From Rickettsia typhi (GTDB taxonomy: Bacteria > Pseudomonadota > Alphaproteobacteria > Rickettsiales > JABSSG01), in assembly GCA_945905715.1 (NCBI GenBank), contig CAMDPW010000012.1, positions 1-39,241 on the forward strand: 39,241 nucleotides of DNA. The letters run 5' to 3'. The notes beneath the pieces are model-generated. The model did not search any database and had not been told where the DNA came from. It saw only the letters and a list, made by a program, of their open reading frames with translations. Within the stretch, counting starts at the first letter, position 1; each line of letters opens with the position of its first letter. A program made the translations under genes and the position numbers. Below are positions 35,289-39,241 of the stretch, in pieces.

Positions 35289-36518
35289 CTAGAAATTACG
35301 TTGCAACCAAGCTATTATTTTGCTAAAAACAGAGGCGTTCTTATTGATATGTTTTTGTTTTTGGTATTCTGACATGTAATAATATTTAATCATGCCTATG
35401 CCAGTTGAAAAAGCAGGATCGCGAGTATAATTTGTATCAATCATAGAAATACGAGGCAATCCTAGACGAGCCTTAGCATTAATCACTTTGCTAGCAACTT
35501 CTACAATACATGGTAATTGACTTGTCCCGCCTGTTATAATAACAGCCTTTTTGCTTATGTTCTTAAACCCATGTTTTAGAACGCTCTTCTTCACTAATTC
35601 AAATATTTCTTCAACTCTTGCGATTATTACTTCATTTAGTAAGGAATTTTTAATAGAGTTTGGTTCTTGATTCAGATCTTCGCTAAATTGCTTTATTAAT
35701 ATAGTCTTATCTTCGTCGACATAAGAATTCACAGCGCTTCCATATATAGCTTTAATCCTTTCTGCCTCTGCAGTATTTATAGAAAAGAAATTAGCGATGT
35801 CTTTAGTAATATTTTTACCACCTATTGAAATGGTGCAGTCCAATAGTAAGCGCTCATCTTCAAATACACAAAAACTAGTTGAGCCTCCTCCTATGTCTAT
35901 AAGCAATGCTCCCCTGGTCATCTCGTCCTTCAACACACACGCAATAGCAGAAGCATATGAAGTCAAAACAAAGTCTGCTATTTTAATGTGACATCCAGCA
36001 AAACAACTAGCAAAATTAACTAGCACATTGCTTGGGATAGTAGTTATACATGTATTTATCTTAACGCTATTAGCAAACATAAACTCTGGATTTTGTATAT
36101 TTTTAAAATTATCGACAGCATAATTTAAAGGTGAGAAATACACGATTTCTTCCTTAGAATGATCAACTTTATCTAACGAGAGATTGATCAGTCTACGTAT
36201 ATCACTATTTAAAATCTGCCTTCCTAACAAATTAACCTGAGATTGAGAAACAAAAGATTTAGTAAGTGAGCTAGATAGATTAACCATAACGCTATCCACA
36301 CTTATTGAAGCCATTTGTTCTGCTGCATAAATTGCCGCAACAATAGATGACCTCAGAGCTTTCATATCAACTATAGAGCCTGATCTATAACCTTCGGAGA
36401 TTTGATGTCCAGCACCAATAATGCTGATTTCTCCTGTATGACTTGCTTTGGCTATCAAACAAACAATCTTAGTATCACCAACATCAACAATTGTTATTAA
36501 GTTTGAGTTTTTTTTCAC
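35289..36518 (-). CDS. ftsA: Cell-division protein FtsA
   Basis: 409 residues. FtsA is an actin-like ATPase that ties FtsZ to the membrane. Visible are the phosphate-1 region ITIVDVGDTKIVCLIAK, the 1C domain after it (GYRSGSIVDMKALRSSI), phosphate-2 GALLIDIGGGSTSFCVFED, the adenosine loop AVIITGGTSQLPCIVEVA and a C-terminal amphipathic helix SKIIAWLQRNF, the membrane anchor. No ftsQ, ftsZ or mur genes adjoin it, so the division cluster is split in this genome. It is divergent from secB with a 152-base gap. Confidence 0.94.
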   Translation of the reverse strand: MKKNSNLITIVDVGDTKIVCLIAKASHTGEISIIGAGHQISEGYRSGSIVDMKALRSSIVAAIYAAEQMASISVDSVMVNLSSSLTKSFVSQSQVNLLGRQILNSDIRRLINLSLDKVDHSKEEIVYFSPLNYAVDNFKNIQNPEFMFANSVKINTCITTIPSNVLVNFASCFAGCHIKIADFVLTSYASAIACVLKDEMTRGALLIDIGGGSTSFCVFEDERLLLDCTISIGGKNITKDIANFFSINTAEAERIKAIYGSAVNSYVDEDKTILIKQFSEDLNQEPNSIKNSLLNEVIIARVEEIFELVKKSVLKHGFKNISKKAVIITGGTSQLPCIVEVASKVINAKARLGLPRISMIDTNYTRDPAFSTGIGMIKYYYMSEYQKQKHINKNASVFSKIIAWLQRNF

Positions 36519-36606
36519 AAAATTAGCTTATTTTTAATGAATTGCAATGGACAGATATTAATTTTGGGTTATTATTACACAATAATAATTAAATAGCCAA
36601 TTATTC

Positions 36607-36636
36607 TTGACCTTATAGTATTGATCATTGTAATAT
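36607..36636 (+). promoter_or_regulatory. Putative sigma70 promoter for secB
   Basis: TTGACC (36607-36612), an 18-base spacer and TAATAT (36631-36636) end 34 bases before the secB ATG. Both boxes match the consensus well and the direction fits. Confidence 0.55.
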
Positions 36637-36670
36637 CAAAAAAAATTTATGTTAAGTTTAGGATAATAAA

Positions 36671-37141
36671 ATGAACAAAGATAACAAACAAACAAGCGTG
36701 CAAGAAAAGCAACCTCAGGTAGTAATCAATGCTCAATATGTCAAGGACTTATCTTTTGAAAGTCCGAAATCTCCACTTGCCTTAGCAGATATTAAAACTC
36801 CTCCAAAAATAGATTTGTCCGTTGATATTAACGTACAGAAAATAACAGACAATAATTATGAAGTTACTTTGAATATTAATGCCAAAGCTAGCAATGAAGG
36901 TGATAACCTATTTGTAGTAGAGTTGCTATATTCCGGTCTATTCTCTTTAACTAATCTTCAAGAAGAAGCTCAAAAAGAGCAAATTTTACTAATATACTGT
37001 CCAAGTTTGATTTTTCCATTTGCACGAAGAGTTATAGCTGATATAACTAGAGATGGCGGCTTTCAGCCATTGATGATAAATCCAATTGATTTTGCTAGTC
37101 TGTACATGCAACAAAAAGATCAAGGATCTACTGTTAATTAA
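36671..37141 (+). CDS. secB: Protein-export chaperone SecB
   Basis: 156 residues. SecB tetramers keep precursors unfolded and hand them to SecA. Family features include YVKDLSFESPKSP, the strand-rich core (KITDNNYEVTLNINAKAS), LFVVELLYSGLFSLTN, the signature LIYCPSLIFPFARRVIADIT and RDGGFQPLMINPIDFASLYM. The start has GGATAAT just upstream and a good promoter further up. It serves the Sec route together with YajC, SecD and LepB in this window. Confidence 0.96.
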   Translation: MNKDNKQTSVQEKQPQVVINAQYVKDLSFESPKSPLALADIKTPPKIDLSVDINVQKITDNNYEVTLNINAKASNEGDNLFVVELLYSGLFSLTNLQEEAQKEQILLIYCPSLIFPFARRVIADITRDGGFQPLMINPIDFASLYMQQKDQGSTVN

Positions 37142-37205
37142 AATATGTATTAGTCTATAAGATATAGACATTTATTTTGTTGTTAAATTCTTAGAAATAG
37201 ACGAA

Positions 37206-38329
37206 ATGCTATTTTTTATACTCCAACTATTACCTGTAGTAGTGTTATTTGTATTATTCATTACCTAAAAATCAAGGCGCTCAAGAAGTGAATCACAACT
37301 TTTTAGTCGTAAACTATGACTTTTTTTACACTCTGATTATACAGCGTTTTGTAATAAAAATTAGGTTATTATTATTTATAGTAACTTTCATTTTAATGAA
37401 CACATACCTCAATTTAGAAGATTAGATAATATATTATTTTTGCAGTGCCGTGCAGTAAACTTTATACTCCAACTAAATACATATTCATCTTGTGGATGTT
37501 AGGAACAATAGCAGTTTTATTGGTCTTTAGTATTATATTCTCCAAGAATCAAATTCGCTCAATTACAAAATTAAGCGTCGCTGCTAAAATCCGGTACTAG
37601 CTTATCAATTGATAGTTTCAAACCAGAAGGAGTGATTGAGGTACGCAAAGTTGGCGGAGCATTTCTAGAAATGAAACAATGTATTGAGAATCAAATAAAA
37701 CAAAGAACTGAAATATTGGCAAGTGTTTCTCATCACTTACGTGCTCCAATTACACATATTAAATTACAATTAGCTATAATGAAGCAAAGCGAAGCTATTC
37801 AAGAAATTAATCATGATATTCAAGACATGGGAAACATCATTAATGACTATCTTGATTTTGTCAGAGAGGAAGGCTCTTATCGCACTAGTAAAATAGATTT
37901 GGGTAATCTATCGAGAGAAATGATCGTTAAATACAAACATTCAAATATAAAATACTACTATTAATAACGAGCAAATCAGCTTTAATGTTGGAATAAATGC
38001 ATTTAAACGAGCTATACAAAACCTTGTTGACAATGCCTCTCGTTTTGCAAACGCGATTGAAATTAATCTTTATAAAAAGGAAAATTTTATAGTAATAGAT
38101 ATTGATGATGGTCCAGGCATTGAAAAACAAGAACGTAAAAAAAGTATTTCAGCCATGTTATCACATTGAATATTCACGAAATCAAGCAACAGGTGGAATT
38201 GCTCTTGGTCTTTCAATCTCTTAAGATGTCATCCTCGGACATGGTGGTAACATTGTGTGATCAAAGAGTAAGCTTGGAGGATTAAAGGCTAGTATACTGC
38301 TTCCAAAACTCCACACTTCACTTAATTGA
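37206..38329 (+). pseudogene. Remnant of an EnvZ-like sensor histidine kinase
   Basis: Several frames must be joined to read the kinase. In order: a first membrane helix (MLFFILQLLPVVVLFVLF, 37206 on, ends in a stop), a second helix before HAMP (FILWMLGTIAVLLVFSIIFS, about 37480), HAMP end (SFKPEGVIEVRKVGGAFLEM), the H-box SVSHHLRAPITH in an open frame to 37964, the N-box RAIQNLVDNASRFA, G1 block IDIDDGPGIEKQE, a frameshift, then RNQATGGIALGLSIS-stop and DVILGHGGNIV-stop. The order and motifs match the EnvZ-type kinases of alphaproteobacteria. At least three stops and several frameshifts make it dead. Confidence 0.85.
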
Positions 38330-38365
38330 CTCTGTCTTGATAATTGCGTAAGTTTCGCATTAGTT

Positions 38366-38448
38366 TAAGTTAAGAATAAACTAATATCTTTACAAGATAT
38401 TAAAATTAATTTACAGTACTGTTAATAAATTGATTTATTCTTAACTTA
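38366..38448. repeat. Nested inverted repeats before the terminal gene
   Basis: TAAGTTAAGAATAAA (38366-38380) is exactly complementary to TTTATTCTTAACTTA (38434-38448). Inside lies a perfect hairpin, AATATCTT (38383-38390) with AAGATATT (38394-38401) and a 3-base loop, and further on the 10-base palindrome ACAGTACTGT (38413-38422). The outer arm ends 4 bases before the AGAGGAG ribosome-binding site of the next gene. It could be a regulatory leader, an operator pair or a small palindromic element. Confidence 0.7.
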
Positions 38449-38467
38449 ACGAAGAGGAGTTTACCCA

Positions 38468-39241
38468 ATGGCATCTGCACAGCATAAGAAAATATTTATT
38501 TTTTTTGAAGCGCACTATGATCCTCTTCCAACCAAAACTATGAGGGAGCTACTACCATTTTTTAAGAAACAAAATGTAAAAACCTTTTGCGCAGAACAAC
38601 CAATAACTGAAACTAAAGATTGGGCAATACAGCAAATATCTTCAAGTGTCAAAACTGTTTGCGCAAAACAACCAGTAACTGACACTAAAGATTTGACAAT
38701 ACAGCAAATTTTGTCAGTAGAGTCATTGATAAAAACAGGGCTAAACCTCGATGGCGATCTAAATGATGCTACTATACTACAATTACGACTATATAATCAG
38801 TTACCAGCTCAAAAAGAGTATCTAGTTTTTTTAGAGTCTTTATCAAAATACCAAATCGCATTCAAAGCTGTAGACATGCCGCAAAAAGCCACAACTGCAG
38901 AGCAAATAAAAGCAAAGACAGAACGCGACCAATTTATGGTTGATCAAATAGTAAGCTCCAGTACAGAAAATGATTTACTGATGTTGGTCGGTTTAAATCA
39001 TATAGATATAGCATGTAAACTAACTCTACAAGGTTATCAGGTACATGCGTATTATACTCCATCTACACCAGCAGAACATGGTCTAGATGATAGGGTGCGA
39101 CCTCCTCAAGATAAGCAGCATACAAAAATTTTTAAAATGAAGCTTAAGTGTAATGAAAAAGACTTTTTTGTTTTAAACGTTATTGATAAAAGTCTAAATA
39201 AAGAATTAAGTGCTGAAAAAATGATTACTGAGGACTATTAT
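38468..39241 (+). CDS. TraB/ChaN/EreA-like superfamily protein, cut by window end
   Basis: At least 258 residues, no stop before the end of the window. AGAGGAG at 38453-38459 lies 8 bases before the ATG. The start MASAQHKKIFIFFEAHYDPL has a hydrophobic strand ending in EAH, and later KTERDQFMVDQIVSSSTEND is followed by LLMLVGLNHIDIACKLTLQG and YQVHAYYTPS. This strand-H ... R-D-x-x-M ... strand-G-x-x-H-x-x pattern recalls the TraB/GumN, ChaN and erythromycin-esterase-like fold, so I suggest that superfamily with moderate doubt. There is no signal peptide. Residues around 39-86 contain a 24-residue tandem duplication (KTFCAEQPITETKDWAIQQI and KTVCAKQPVTDTKDLTIQQI). Function is unknown. Confidence 0.6.
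   Translation, partial: MASAQHKKIFIFFEAHYDPLPTKTMRELLPFFKKQNVKTFCAEQPITETKDWAIQQISSSVKTVCAKQPVTDTKDLTIQQILSVESLIKTGLNLDGDLNDATILQLRLYNQLPAQKEYLVFLESLSKYQIAFKAVDMPQKATTAEQIKAKTERDQFMVDQIVSSSTENDLLMLVGLNHIDIACKLTLQGYQVHAYYTPSTPAEHGLDDRVRPPQDKQHTKIFKMKLKCNEKDFFVLNVIDKSLNKELSAEKMITEDYY

Noticed and set aside
1-39241. CRISPR array
   Set aside because: No regularly spaced short repeats with unique spacers were seen; the only regular repeats are coding Sel1 units and the 72-base duplication near the right end.

Overview
The window is about 39 kb of AT-rich DNA from an alphaproteobacterium, most likely an intracellular member of the Rickettsiales. The gene set supports this: a DUF2497/PopZ-type protein next to tolC, alphaproteobacterial-type PstC and PstA with long N-terminal extensions, an EnvZ-like kinase decaying in place, ankyrin and Sel1-repeat proteins, and worn insertion sequences. 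Because it keeps gpmI and rpiB, it resembles Midichloriaceae or Anaplasmataceae-like lineages more than Rickettsia itself. That placement is inference from gene content, not a tree.

Layout. 1-6090 is an accessory region. It holds a four-gene minus-strand cassette: two paralogous proteins of unknown function on either side of an 11-repeat Sel1 protein, followed by an outer-membrane barrel-like protein. A dead IS5/IS903-type element sits upstream of the cassette and a possible IS3-type terminus lies downstream. 6094-10187 carries tRNA-His, the rpiB-glyA-nrdR operon and, divergently, nnrD plus an orphan gene. 10247-13243 (minus) carries tolC, a popZ-like gene, a tiny secreted peptide and a secreted ankyrin protein. 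13366-18159 carries tRNA-Cys, xerD, ssb and uvrA.

18163-32838 is an almost unbroken minus-strand run: phoU-gpmI-lepB-rnc-era, then htpG-yggT-pstC-pstA-pstB-phoB-like-msbA-like-yajC-secD. It combines phosphate uptake and its control (Pst, PhoU, response regulator), envelope biogenesis and secretion (LepB, YajC, SecD, MsbA-like), RNA processing and ribosome assembly (RNase III, Era), and one glycolytic enzyme. No pstS or phoR lies in the window. 33037-37141 holds a DUF1003 membrane protein, a YbiT-type ABC-F ATPase, ftsA and, divergently, secB.

37206-39241 holds the wreck of an EnvZ-like histidine kinase. After it comes a nested inverted-repeat structure and a gene running off the window end, whose product resembles the TraB/ChaN/EreA-like superfamily and carries an internal 24-residue duplication.

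The most interesting points are the paralog-Sel1-paralog-barrel cassette, the PhoB-like regulator that has lost its phospho-acceptor aspartate (Asn60) in a window whose only histidine kinase is a pseudogene, and the 3'-terminal TraB/ChaN-like gene with its palindromic leader.
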